This document shows positions 1-6,406 of a stretch of 8,222 nt of DNA, piece after piece. Each line of letters starts with the position of its first letter. Within the stretch, counting starts at the first letter, position 1. This stretch comes from JBNKFQ01 sp050289385 (GTDB taxonomy: Bacteria > Pseudomonadota > Gammaproteobacteria > Pseudomonadales > Porticoccaceae): assembly GCA_050289385.1 (NCBI GenBank), contig JBNKFQ010000187.1:1-8222 (forward strand), given 5' to 3'. Position numbers and translations under genes: made by a program. Under the pieces are notes generated by a model. It saw only the letters and a list, made by a program, of their open reading frames with translations, was not told the DNA's origin and made no database searches.

Positions 1-101
1 AAGCCTGTGGTATTGGCATTGGCCAGGTTGTTGGCAATAACGTCCACATTGACCTGATGCGCCTGCATACTGCTGGCGGATATGTGAAATGCATCCAGCA
101 T
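1..101 (-). CDS. flgG: FlgG-type flagellar basal-body rod protein, N-terminal fragment
   Basis: Only the first 33 codons are present; the gene continues past the left edge. The translation opens MLDAFHISASSMQA and reaches the motif NNLANANTTGF, the conserved N-terminal helix signature of the rod/hook/filament axial family (FlgB, FlgC, FlgF, FlgG, FlgE). The MLDA-hISASsMqAhQ opening is closest to FlgG, the distal rod protein that crosses the periplasm between the MS ring and the hook. The ATG at 101 is supported by a Shine-Dalgarno sequence GAGAGG (complement of 110-115) with 8 nt spacing. It lies 48 nt after the FlgF-type gene, the standard flgF-flgG order, so co-transcription is likely. Rod family membership is certain; the specific FlgG call is strong inference because only the N-terminus is visible. 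Confidence 0.8.
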   Translation of the reverse strand, partial: MLDAFHISASSMQAHQVNVDVIANNLANANTTG

Positions 102-122
102 TGAAAATGCCTCTCGTACTAT

Positions 123-158
123 TGTTTATCTTTAAAGTTCTGTTTATCTTTAGAATTC
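123..158. repeat. 18-bp imperfect tandem duplication across the flgF stop codon
   Basis: Two adjacent 18-bp units (123-140 and 141-158) share the 12-bp core TGTTTATCTTTA and match at 16 of 18 positions. The right-hand unit contains the last two sense codons and the TAA stop of the FlgF-type gene; the left-hand copy lies in the gap before flgG. This looks like a local slippage duplication that lengthened the intergenic spacer. No regulatory role is visible. Confidence 0.7.
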
Positions 159-932
159 GGCAATCGTGGAAATCGCCGTGCCTATCATTTCGTCGTAGCC
201 TTTTATGATGCGCGAAGCGCTTTCAAAATGCCGTAAGGCCGACATCATCTTTACCATTTCTTCCGCTGCGTCTACATTGGATGCTTCCTGATAGCCCTGC
301 CTAATACCGCTTTCTCCGGCTCGCTGACTCAAGGGATGGGCGACCTGGTGCGCCGGGGCTTTCATCACACCCATTCCAACTTTGATCAATACCGATGGAT
401 CGGTAAACCGCACAAGCTTCAGTTGTCCGGCTCTCTCGCCGTTCTCACGAATCAAACCGTTTCGATCGACAGTGATATCACCACTCTGCAGGCGAATATC
501 GCCATTTTCTCCTCCGACGACCATCCCTTGACTGTTTGCCAAGCGGCCGCTGGCATCTATAGAAAACGCGCCCCCGCGGCTATAGCGAATACCCTGCTCG
601 CTCCAGAGTTCAAAATATCCCTCCCCTTCGATAGCTATATCCAATGGGTTGCCGGTGTACTGCAACGCGCCGGAGGCATGATCGACCACGATTTTCATTT
701 CCGGCATTAAGCTATGTTTATTTTCCAACGCCCCCATTTGCACTAGATCGACCATCTGACTGGAATTCCATGCCTGGATTTCTCCCGACAACAGCTGATC
801 GAACACACGGGTAAGTGCGACATCCCGCTTAAATCCCGCTGTGTTGGCGTTGGCAAGGTTGTGACTGATAATATCGAGCTGGCGTAAATCATTGATCATG
901 CTCAGTTCGGTAATATCCAATGCTATTGTCAT
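150..932 (-). CDS. flgF: FlgF-type flagellar basal-body rod protein
   Basis: This 260-residue protein belongs to the flagellar rod family, exported through the flagellar type III gate and polymerised as the proximal rod in the periplasm. The N-terminal helix carries SHNLANANTAGFKRD (residues 23-37), the axial-protein signature. The central part has GNPLDIAIEGEGYFEL (94-109) followed by RYSRGGAFSIDASGRL, the conserved FlgE/F/G D1 core. The C-terminus has ASNVDAAEEMVKMMSALRHFE (from 217) and a closing YDEMIGTAIS helix, the family's C-terminal coiled-coil partner. The length matches FlgF/FlgG (about 250-265). The ATG at 932 has GGGAAG a few bases upstream and lies 62 nt after flhA. FlgF rather than FlgG is chosen because a FlgG-like gene follows immediately and the N-terminus is divergent; a second FlgG paralogue is the alternative. 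Confidence 0.82.
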   Translation of the reverse strand: MTIALDITELSMINDLRQLDIISHNLANANTAGFKRDVALTRVFDQLLSGEIQAWNSSQMVDLVQMGALENKHSLMPEMKIVVDHASGALQYTGNPLDIAIEGEGYFELWSEQGIRYSRGGAFSIDASGRLANSQGMVVGGENGDIRLQSGDITVDRNGLIRENGERAGQLKLVRFTDPSVLIKVGMGVMKAPAHQVAHPLSQRAGESGIRQGYQEASNVDAAEEMVKMMSALRHFESASRIIKGYDEMIGTAISTIAEF

Positions 933-994
933 GGATCTTCCCAGTATCGTTTTTTCATATCGTTTTACTGTTAGCGCTCAAATACCGCCTATTC

Positions 995-3097
995 TCACAT
1001 TGTTACCATTCCATGGGATTGCACGGTGACAGTTGTGGGCACCTCCGCCATGGAAAGCACCGACAAGTGCGGAATAGTGCGCTCAGTGATGCGTTGAATA
1101 TGACGGCGCAATTCCGGCGAACACAGCAATACCGGCGACAGGCTCGCATTCATCATCTTTTCTGACTGAGCCGCAAGACGGGTAAGCATCTGTTCGGCAA
1201 AAGAGGGCTCCACCATCAAGAAACCTTTATCTGCATCCTTGCGCAGACCAGTGGAGAGTTTTTGTTCCACTTTCGGATCGAACACCAGAACCTTGAGTTT
1301 ATTGCCATTTGCCAGCGGTTGGCAGATGGTTGCTCCCAGCTTTTGCCGCACCATCTCGGTGAGAAGCTCGATATCCTTGCTGCGTTTGCCCTCGTCCACC
1401 AACACTTCCAGAATCATTTCCAGGTTGCGGATGGAAACTTTTTCCCGCAACAGGCGTTGCAATACTTTTTGAATATCGCCCATGGATAAAACTGCCGGCA
1501 CCAGCTCTTCCACCAGACCACTATTGTGTGTTCGCACACGTTCTATCAGTTTTTCGGTTTCAGCCCGGGTTAACAGATTGGCGCTGTGTTGCCGGACAAT
1601 TTCGGATAAGTGGGTCATCAACACATTCAACGGCTCGATCACGGTATAACCTGCTTCCCTGGCCTCTTGCCGTTGATCGTCCAAAATCCAGACAGCGGGC
1701 ATATTAAAAGTTGGATCTTTGGTTTCCGGCCCTTCCAATTGAGCGGTTACCGTACCTGGGTTGATCGCCATAATACGGTCCGGCAGAATTTCGCCCTCTC
1801 CGACTTTGGCCCCATAAATCCAGACTTCATAGCGATGCGGCGGGATTTTTCTGTCATCCTTTGCGCGCAATCGCGGCATTACGAACCCCATCTGCAACGC
1901 ATATTGCCGGCGGAAAGCTGATACTCTGTCCATCATCAATTCGCTCTCAGCGCCGGAATTGCCAAGCTCGGAGAGTTGATTTTCGCCCCCGTTGTCTGTA
2001 TTCTTCCGCTCCCCCTTGAACAGAGAAACGAGATTCATACCCACGCGTATTTCCAGAGCTTCCACGGCGAGCAAATCGTAAACATTTTCTTCATCGGCGG
2101 GAGCTTTGGCATTCACCTCCGACTCAGCCTCGGCCCGCAATTTCGCACGTCTGGTAAAAAGCAGCATGAAACCAAACAAAGCCAGTAATACCAGCACCGG
2201 GAAAACTGGAATTCCCGGTACAAACATAACCACCAACAGCGCCATACAGATCAGCCCCAGTATTTTCGGAAAAGCTGTTATCTGTCGTGAAATCTCCCGG
2301 CTCAGAAATGCATCCGAGGCCGCGCGGGTTACGATAATGCCGGTGCCCGTGGATATCACAAGGGCGGGAATCTGAGTAACAATACCGTCGCCGATCGTCA
2401 GCAGGGTAAATGTCTGTAATGCTTCTCCCCATTCCATGCCCCTTTGGGCAATACCAATCGTCAGCCCACCAATAATATCGATCAGGATTATAATGATGCC
2501 GGCAATTGCGTCCCCTTTTACAAACTTGGAAGCGCCGTCCATAGCGCCGTAAAAGTTGGTTTCCTTTTCAATCAATTTGCGCCGTTCCTGGGCCCCCTGT
2601 TCATCGATAAGCCCCATATTCAGGTCGGCATCGATGCTCATCTGCTTGCCCGGCATACCGTCCAAAGTGAAGCGGGCGGCGACTTCCGCCACGCGTTGGG
2701 CACCGTTGGTGACTACTACATACTGGACCACGATCAAAACCAGAAACACAATCATCCCGATCACATAGTTGCCCCCAACTACGTGGGCACCAATGGTTTC
2801 GATTACTTTTCCGGCATCGGCGTCGGAAAGAATCAACCGGGTCGCGGCAATATTGAGCGATAAACGGAATAAGGTGGCAATCAACAACAGTGAGGGGAAG
2901 GTGGAGAACTGTAGTGGTTTATCGACATAAAATGTCAGCAGCAGCACTAACAGCGCCAGGCTGAGGTTACTGATCAATAAAAAATCCAGCAACCCGGGGG
3001 GTATCGGCATAAACAACACCATCAGGATGCCGATAACACAAAACACCAGTATCAGATCGGACTGTTTTCCCGCGATATTGCGCAGTGTAATCAACAT
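995..3097 (-). CDS. flhA: FlhA, flagellar type III export gate protein
   Basis: At 700 residues this is a full-length FHIPEP-family protein. FlhA forms a nonameric ring in the inner membrane; its transmembrane part helps couple proton motive force to export and its cytoplasmic part docks chaperone-substrate complexes. The N-terminal half (about 1-315) has eight or so hydrophobic segments with the family blocks FRLSLNIAATRL (77-88), GGNYVIGMIVF (108-118), ARFTLDGMPGKQMSIDADLN (141-160) and MDGASKFVKGDAIAG (186-200). D196 in KGDAIAG corresponds to the functionally critical Asp208 of Salmonella FlhA. The C-terminal domain shows DPTFNMPAVWI (461-471), GYTVIEPLNVLMTHLSE and ELVPAVLSMGDIQKVLQRLL. 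A polar, Asn/Glu/Gly-rich stretch at about 362-387 is not in the usual FlhA alignment. The ATG at 3097 overlaps the end of flhB by 7 nt, implying translational coupling. Confidence 0.97.
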   Translation of the reverse strand: MLITLRNIAGKQSDLILVFCVIGILMVLFMPIPPGLLDFLLISNLSLALLVLLLTFYVDKPLQFSTFPSLLLIATLFRLSLNIAATRLILSDADAGKVIETIGAHVVGGNYVIGMIVFLVLIVVQYVVVTNGAQRVAEVAARFTLDGMPGKQMSIDADLNMGLIDEQGAQERRKLIEKETNFYGAMDGASKFVKGDAIAGIIIILIDIIGGLTIGIAQRGMEWGEALQTFTLLTIGDGIVTQIPALVISTGTGIIVTRAASDAFLSREISRQITAFPKILGLICMALLVVMFVPGIPVFPVLVLLALFGFMLLFTRRAKLRAEAESEVNAKAPADEENVYDLLAVEALEIRVGMNLVSLFKGERKNTDNGGENQLSELGNSGAESELMMDRVSAFRRQYALQMGFVMPRLRAKDDRKIPPHRYEVWIYGAKVGEGEILPDRIMAINPGTVTAQLEGPETKDPTFNMPAVWILDDQRQEAREAGYTVIEPLNVLMTHLSEIVRQHSANLLTRAETEKLIERVRTHNSGLVEELVPAVLSMGDIQKVLQRLLREKVSIRNLEMILEVLVDEGKRSKDIELLTEMVRQKLGATICQPLANGNKLKVLVFDPKVEQKLSTGLRKDADKGFLMVEPSFAEQMLTRLAAQSEKMMNASLSPVLLCSPELRRHIQRITERTIPHLSVLSMAEVPTTVTVQSHGMVTM

Positions 3098-4182
3098 ATG
3101 GTCTGCCCCGGGCGCTGGTCGCGCTGCAGATAAATCCAGGCCAGTATTTTAGCCACCGCGGGAAACAGCTTTTCCGGTACACTTTGATCGATAGGCGTTT
3201 TGTTGAACAGCGCCCTGGCCAGGGGTTTGTTTTCCACGACAGGCACTCTGTGCCGGCTGGCCACTATGCGCATGGTTCTGGCGAGATCACCGGCGCCTTT
3301 GGCGATAACCTGCGGCGCTCCCATTGCCATGCGATCATATTTAACGGCGACGGCGAGATGAGTGGGGTTGGTGATCAGAACATCGGCTTCGGGAACCTTT
3401 CGCACGGCGCCTGCCCGGTTTATTGCCTCTTTCTGCAATTGCCTTTGACGTGCCCGAATCTGGGGGTCGCCCTCCCGACGTTTGACTTCTTCTTTCAGTT
3501 CGCGACGGCTCATGCGCATTTGCCGGCTGAAATCCCAGCGGTTATAGAGCAAATCGACCAGCGCAACCAGCAGTACCACAAGTAATAACTTAAAGGCCAG
3601 GGATTTTCCGTAATCCAACAAGAGTGCCGGGTATATTTGTGGGTCCGTATCCGTCATGGCCATCAATGCCGGCAGCAGCGCGATTATGGCAAAATACAGC
3701 ACCACGGCAAAAATCATTATCTTGATAATGGTTTTTATGGATTCATACAGCAATTTTTTAGAAAAAAGCCTTTTGAATCCCTTTACCGGGTTGATCCGGC
3801 TCATATCCGGCTTGAGGGGAAAAAATGAAAATACGGGCCCGGTTTGAAACATATTGGCGAGAATACCGGCTATCATAACTGCGCCTACAAACGGAACAAA
3901 TATACTCACCAATGATTCCAGCGTATATTCGTACAAGCTCAGCGCCGTGATGCCATTCAGTTCCAAACGGTAGGCATTGCTGAAAATTTCCTGGCTTAAT
4001 GCCAGCTGCCGGGTGACAAACACCTCTCCCATAAAGTAAGACATCGCCAACGCAGTGGATAGCAGGATCAATGAATTGATCTCCAGGCTTCTGGAGACCT
4101 GACCACGTTTACGGGCTTCGCGCAGTTTGAAAGGCGTTGCCGGTTCGGTGCGGTCCTGTTCCTGTTCTGATCCAACAGCCAT
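3091..4182 (-). CDS. flhB: FlhB, flagellar export switch protein
   Basis: This 363-residue inner-membrane protein controls opening of the export gate and the switch from rod/hook to filament substrates. It opens with the family signature TEPATPFKLREARKRGQV (12-29), has four hydrophobic segments (about 34-52, 88-112, 150-175, 196-214), then a basic cytoplasmic linker (about 216-262). The autocleavage motif NPTH is at 272-275, inside LITNPTHLAVAVKYD. In characterised homologues the chain breaks between the Asn and Pro (N269/P270 in Salmonella). The C-terminal FlhB-CC region continues with GAPQVIAKGAGDLA and VPVVENKPLARALF, so all key blocks are intact. The ATG at 4182 lies 38 nt after fliR and the stop overlaps the flhA start by 7 nt. 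Length is normal (about 350-385). Nothing suggests a non-flagellar type III secretion homologue. Confidence 0.97.
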   Translation of the reverse strand: MAVGSEQEQDRTEPATPFKLREARKRGQVSRSLEINSLILLSTALAMSYFMGEVFVTRQLALSQEIFSNAYRLELNGITALSLYEYTLESLVSIFVPFVGAVMIAGILANMFQTGPVFSFFPLKPDMSRINPVKGFKRLFSKKLLYESIKTIIKIMIFAVVLYFAIIALLPALMAMTDTDPQIYPALLLDYGKSLAFKLLLVVLLVALVDLLYNRWDFSRQMRMSRRELKEEVKRREGDPQIRARQRQLQKEAINRAGAVRKVPEADVLITNPTHLAVAVKYDRMAMGAPQVIAKGAGDLARTMRIVASRHRVPVVENKPLARALFNKTPIDQSVPEKLFPAVAKILAWIYLQRDQRPGQTIC

Positions 4183-4220
4183 CGTTATTTCTCTATGGTT
4201 CTCTGCAATCCAATCGTGTC

Positions 4221-5000
4221 TTACGCCAGCACCCGTTCCCAGGATCGGAATATCGATTCATATATCTTTTTCAGCAACGGGCTTAAATAATTTAACGACA
4301 ATAGCAATACGGTTAGCCCCACAAAGATTTTGAGCGGTAACCCCACAATAAAAATATTGACTTGGGGCATGGTTCTGGCGGCAAAAGCCAGGCCTACATC
4401 GAGTAGGAGCAACGTAAATACCGCCGGAGCAACCAGCATTAAGCCATAAACAAACATTTTGCCGAACTGGCCAATTACCGCATCGATATGCAGGCTGTTC
4501 AATCCCAGCCCAATGGGTGCTTTTTCCAGTGAGTAGGCAATGCCGCGGATTACCATATGATGCCCGTCCAGAAGGAAAAATGTTGCTACAGCCATCAGAT
4601 TCAGCACAGTGCCAATCAATGGGCTCTGCATATTGGTAGCCGGGTCGATAAGATTGGCAAAACCAAAGCCCATTTGAAAATCCAGAATGCGCCCGCCAAA
4701 CAGGAAGGCGCCAAAAGCCGTAAATAAACCGAAAGCCAATAAGGCACCTATGATCAGTTCGTAGAGTGCTGCCTGAAAAAGCTCAGCCAAAGAATGTGGA
4801 ACCTGAGCCGGAGTAACGGAAAGGCTCGCAACCAATGTGAGAGCCAGGGCCAGCAGCAAGAGGGTGCGAATGTTTACCGGCACTTGGGCTGTGGCAAACA
4901 ATGGTGTCAACAGAGTGAGTGCACTCAGGCGAATAAACACCAAAAACAGAGCCGTTATGAAATCCATGTTCACATCAAAGCGCATAGCACCTCTACTCAC
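4221..5000 (-). CDS. fliR: FliR, flagellar export gate subunit
   Basis: This protein of about 259 residues is an integral inner-membrane part of the export gate, where one FliR joins five FliP and four FliQ in a helical pore at the centre of the MS ring. It is almost wholly hydrophobic, with about six membrane segments. The best family blocks are GRILDFQMGFGFANLIDP (103-120), with QSPLIG just after, FFLLDGHHMVI (141-151) and ARTMPQVNIFIVGLPLKI (208-225). The length is typical. The start is uncertain. A GTG at 5000 has AAGGA only 3 nt upstream. An ATG at 4985 (residue 6, giving MRFDVNMDF) has AGAGG at 4 nt. An ATG at 4967 has no visible ribosome site. Family N-termini would suit the 4985 or 4967 starts as well. 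It sits between fliQ (117 nt gap) and flhB (38 nt gap), its normal place. Confidence 0.95.
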   Translation of the reverse strand: MSRGAMRFDVNMDFITALFLVFIRLSALTLLTPLFATAQVPVNIRTLLLLALALTLVASLSVTPAQVPHSLAELFQAALYELIIGALLAFGLFTAFGAFLFGGRILDFQMGFGFANLIDPATNMQSPLIGTVLNLMAVATFFLLDGHHMVIRGIAYSLEKAPIGLGLNSLHIDAVIGQFGKMFVYGLMLVAPAVFTLLLLDVGLAFAARTMPQVNIFIVGLPLKIFVGLTVLLLSLNYLSPLLKKIYESIFRSWERVLA

Positions 5001-5086
5001 TAATCCTTTTAACCAAGCATTGCCCTACATCACCCACGTTCGAGAACACAGGCGGTTTTGAAAGAACTGCAGTTTGGAGAAAACAC

Positions 5087-5107
5087 CGGCTAAACCCAGC
5101 CGTTTAG
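5087..5107. other. two mutually exclusive hairpins in the fliQ-fliR spacer
   Basis: The 117-nt spacer between fliQ and fliR (5001-5117) is long for this operon and codes for nothing recognisable. Near the fliQ end it holds two overlapping perfect stems: CTAAAC (5090-5095) with GTTTAG (5102-5107), and CGGCT (5087-5091) with AGCCG (5098-5102). They share bases, so only one can form at a time. Read in the gene direction only a short run of four T follows, so a strong intrinsic terminator is unlikely; a weak attenuator or mRNA-processing site is possible. The structure is seen in sequence; any role is inference. Confidence 0.3.
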
Positions 5108-5117
5108 ACTACGCTGT

Positions 5118-5384
5118 TTAAAAGTATGAAGGAATGTTACCGATAACGGTTTTCGCAAATTGCGTCAGAGTCGTCATCATCCAGGGACCCAGCACAATAA
5201 CGGTTAAGGCAACGGTAAGAATTTTCGGAACAAACGTTAGAGACATTTCCTGAATTTGAGTTACCACCTGAAAAATGCTGATTACCAGGCCGACGAGCAT
5301 ACTCAAGCCCAGAATGGGACCCGCAATGATGATTGCTGTCCACAACATCTCATTGGTCAATGCCAAAGCAAAATCTGTGCTCAT
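5118..5384 (-). CDS. fliQ: FliQ, flagellar export gate subunit
   Basis: This 88-residue protein matches FliQ (usually about 89). Four copies wrap the FliP-FliR core of the export gate in the inner membrane. It has two hydrophobic helices (about 14-36 and 54-72) and the family signature FQVVTQIQEMSLTFVPKI (38-55), followed by the conserved GPWM (66-69). The ATG at 5384 is the only plausible start because an in-frame TAA lies just one codon (GGA) upstream; the next in-frame ATG, at residue 13, would cut the conserved N-terminus. Oddly, AAGGA abuts the ATG with no spacer. It is the first gene of the leftward flagellar run. fliP, normally directly upstream, is absent; a divergent TPR gene is found instead. 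Transcription presumably starts in the intergenic region to the right. Confidence 0.95.
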   Translation of the reverse strand: MSTDFALALTNEMLWTAIIIAGPILGLSMLVGLVISIFQVVTQIQEMSLTFVPKILTVALTVIVLGPWMMTTLTQFAKTVIGNIPSYF

Positions 5385-5390
5385 TCCTTA
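5385..5390 (-). promoter_or_regulatory. fliQ ribosome-binding sequence abutting the start codon
   Basis: Read on the minus strand the sequence is TAAGGAATG: the purine run AAGGA touches the ATG, and the TAA inside it is in frame with fliQ. The usual 5-9 nt spacing is missing, so translation may be inefficient, or the ribosome may use sequence further upstream. The arrangement also rules out any longer in-frame start. Confidence 0.45.
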
Positions 5391-5591
5391 AAATGTTACC
5401 TATTGCTAAAGAGACAGCTTTTAGAAAACGCTGTTCTATTCCCCAATATAAAACGGCTATCTAATTATCGTGTTAAACTATTATGACAAAGTTGTAAAAA
5501 TTTAGTTTGGTCATTATGGCCTTTTCATTTTCAGGAACAATAGCATCTTAGTGTCTTTATCAGTTCTTCATGAATTGCGAAAAGCTGTCGT

Positions 5592-5606
5592 CAACCATAT
5601 TGGTTG
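5592..5606. repeat. perfect inverted repeat CAACCA-TAT-TGGTTG
   Basis: Six-base arms CAACCA (5592-5597) and TGGTTG (5601-5606) flank a 3-base centre, giving a 15-bp dyad. It sits roughly 210 bp from both the fliQ start and the TPR start, in the middle of the divergent region. Its length and symmetry suit a dimeric DNA-binding regulator, but no consensus was recognised and no second copy was seen in the window. Confidence 0.4.
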
Positions 5607-5692
5607 CTGATACTACTGATATGCTCACAAATAAATTTAAAATTATCACCTTAAAATTTTTGAGTTGATTTTTGTTAGGTTTTCAGCGGTAA

Positions 5693-5716
5693 TATTGCAG
5701 TGTCAGGGTATTGCAG
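5693..5716. repeat. direct repeat TATTGCAG, 16-bp period
   Basis: TATTGCAG occurs at 5693-5700 and again at 5709-5716, about 95-115 bp upstream of the small TPR gene. Two half-sites at a 16-bp spacing could be tandem regulator sites or chance. The basis is direct sequence reading only. Confidence 0.3.
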
Positions 5717-5797
5717 ATCGAAAGGCGGCTTTATTCAGAAGGCTGCCTTTGCAGTTATTTCGTCTCGATCATACATACACTCATTTTTCCTACATTC

Positions 5798-5803
5798 AGG
5801 GAG
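5798..5803 (+). promoter_or_regulatory. ribosome-binding site fixing the start of the small TPR gene
   Basis: AGGGAG lies 6 nt before the ATG at 5810. It selects that start over an in-frame TTG at 5711, whose 33 extra codons do not read like TPR sequence and have no comparable ribosome site. Confidence 0.7.
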
Positions 5804-5809
5804 TTTCAG

Positions 5810-6118
5810 ATGGAATCTGAGATCTTCAATGAGCAATTGAAAACACAGTTGACACAAGCCAGCCAGCAAGTAAGGGAAGGCGATTTTGAGCATGCCATTT
5901 CCACATTAAAGCGCATTCTGGAAGGCTATCCCCGACACGAAATATCACTGGGCATGCTGGCGTCAATATATCTTCAGATCGGTATGCAAAAGCAGGCTGT
6001 CGAACTGTATCAAGCGTTGTTGGCCGCGTATCCGGCAAATCCACTGGCCCGCTTTCAATTGGGCATGGCCGAACTCAACAGGGGCAACCCGGAATTGGCT
6101 TTGGAGGCTAGTGAGTGA
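5810..6118 (+). CDS. small TPR protein, probably truncated
   Basis: This is a 102-residue soluble protein with no signal peptide. It opens MESEIFNEQLKTQLTQ and then shows tetratricopeptide repeats: GDFEHAISTLKRILEGYP (about 23-40), then a full 34-residue repeat with ISLGMLASIYLQIGMQKQAV and LYQALLAAYPANP, then the start of a third repeat (FQLGMAELNRGNPELALEA). TPR solenoids are protein-protein interaction scaffolds; the partner cannot be read from sequence. The third repeat breaks off in its second helix, where the frame meets TGA and then, out of phase, TAA. In the next frame the reading continues plausibly as SDNLSHHVQTGQYYLHLSQQ and on to PEYPKF until a stop near 6204, which suggests a frameshift in a formerly longer TPR gene. 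The start at 5810 is supported by AGGGAG. A genuinely short protein remains possible. Confidence 0.7.
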   Translation: MESEIFNEQLKTQLTQASQQVREGDFEHAISTLKRILEGYPRHEISLGMLASIYLQIGMQKQAVELYQALLAAYPANPLARFQLGMAELNRGNPELALEASE

Positions 6119-6232
6119 TAATCTATCGCATCATGTTCAAACTGGCCAATATTATCTTCATTTAAGCCAGCAGGTTAATCCAGAATACCCAAAATTCTCA
6201 CGGTGATCGGGTCGCCGTAGAACCCTGGCTCA

Positions 6233-6252
6233 TGGCCAAGGTCATTTGGCCA
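6233..6252. repeat. inverted repeat, 7-bp arms TGGCCAA/TTGGCCA
   Basis: TGGCCAA (6233-6239) and TTGGCCA (6246-6252) are perfect complements around a 6-nt loop. It is the first of the dyads in the GC-rich patch. It has no T-run after it, so it is not a recognisable intrinsic terminator. Confidence 0.5.
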
Positions 6253-6345
6253 GACCCCCGGCATAGATCCGTACTTATGGGGTATATTTTGATCTTATCC
6301 GTAGCCTTGTTGACGGCCTTGACCGCTTCTTCCTTGACATCGTCC

Positions 6346-6368
6346 GCCGTCGAGTCTGGCTCGACGGC
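6346..6368. repeat. hairpin with 9-bp perfect GC-rich stem
   Basis: GCCGTCGAG (6346-6354) pairs perfectly with CTCGACGGC (6360-6368) around the 5-nt loop TCTGG. This is the strongest stem-loop noticed in the window. No U-tract follows in either direction, arguing against a rho-independent terminator. It may be part of an element end, a structured RNA or a recombination site. Confidence 0.6.
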
Positions 6369-6383
6369 TGGCGTGGTCTTCGG

Positions 6384-6406
6384 CACGACGGTCGTGGATA
6401 ATCCAC
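6384..6406. repeat. two interlocked palindromes at the right edge of the GC-rich patch
   Basis: CACGAC-G-GTCGTG (6384-6396) and GTGGAT-A-ATCCAC (6394-6406) are both perfect 13-bp dyads with a single central base, and they share GTG at 6394-6396. Base composition drops directly after 6406. The arrangement resembles paired protein-binding sites or the folded end of a small mobile element; neither is proven. Confidence 0.5.

Larger units (their letters stand above)
5385..5809. promoter_or_regulatory. AT-rich divergent intergenic region
   Basis: This 425-bp stretch separates the leftward flagellar genes from the rightward TPR genes and must hold their promoters if both are expressed from here. 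No protein-like reading frame was found. In particular, the minus strand upstream of fliQ shows none of the hydrophobic C-terminal coding expected of fliP. It contains a perfect 15-bp inverted repeat (5592-5606), an 8-bp direct repeat at a 16-bp period (5693-5716) and repeated TTAAAATT octamers at 5637 and 5651. Scanning by eye gave only weak promoter matches (a TTGTCA hexamer on the minus strand near 5489 without a well-spaced -10, and a poor GG-N10-GC sigma-54-like match near 5430-5445). None is good enough to call as a promoter. Confidence 0.5.

Noticed and set aside
336..710. 124-codon plus-strand open frame
   Set aside because: It lies wholly inside the FlgF-type gene on the other strand, whose translation has clear family motifs along its whole length.
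2124..2863. Open frames of 102 and 139 codons overlapping the middle of flhA
   Set aside because: They are out-of-frame readings of a well-conserved flhA region and show no protein-like features.
995..4182. Virulence-type (non-flagellar) type III secretion genes
   Set aside because: The FlhA and FlhB sequences carry flagellar signatures and are followed by rod proteins FlgF and FlgG, which occur only in flagella.
5087..5107. Intrinsic terminator between fliQ and fliR
   Set aside because: The stems are short and compete with each other, and there is no proper T-run; a terminator inside this operon would also be unexpected.
5425..5450. Sigma-54-like GG-N10-GC on the minus strand upstream of fliQ
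   Set aside because: Beyond the GG and GC it matches the consensus poorly, so it is not distinguishable from chance.
5711..5809. Upstream extension of the small TPR gene from TTG at 5711
   Set aside because: The added residues do not resemble TPR sequence and the AGGGAG site at 5798 points to the ATG at 5810.
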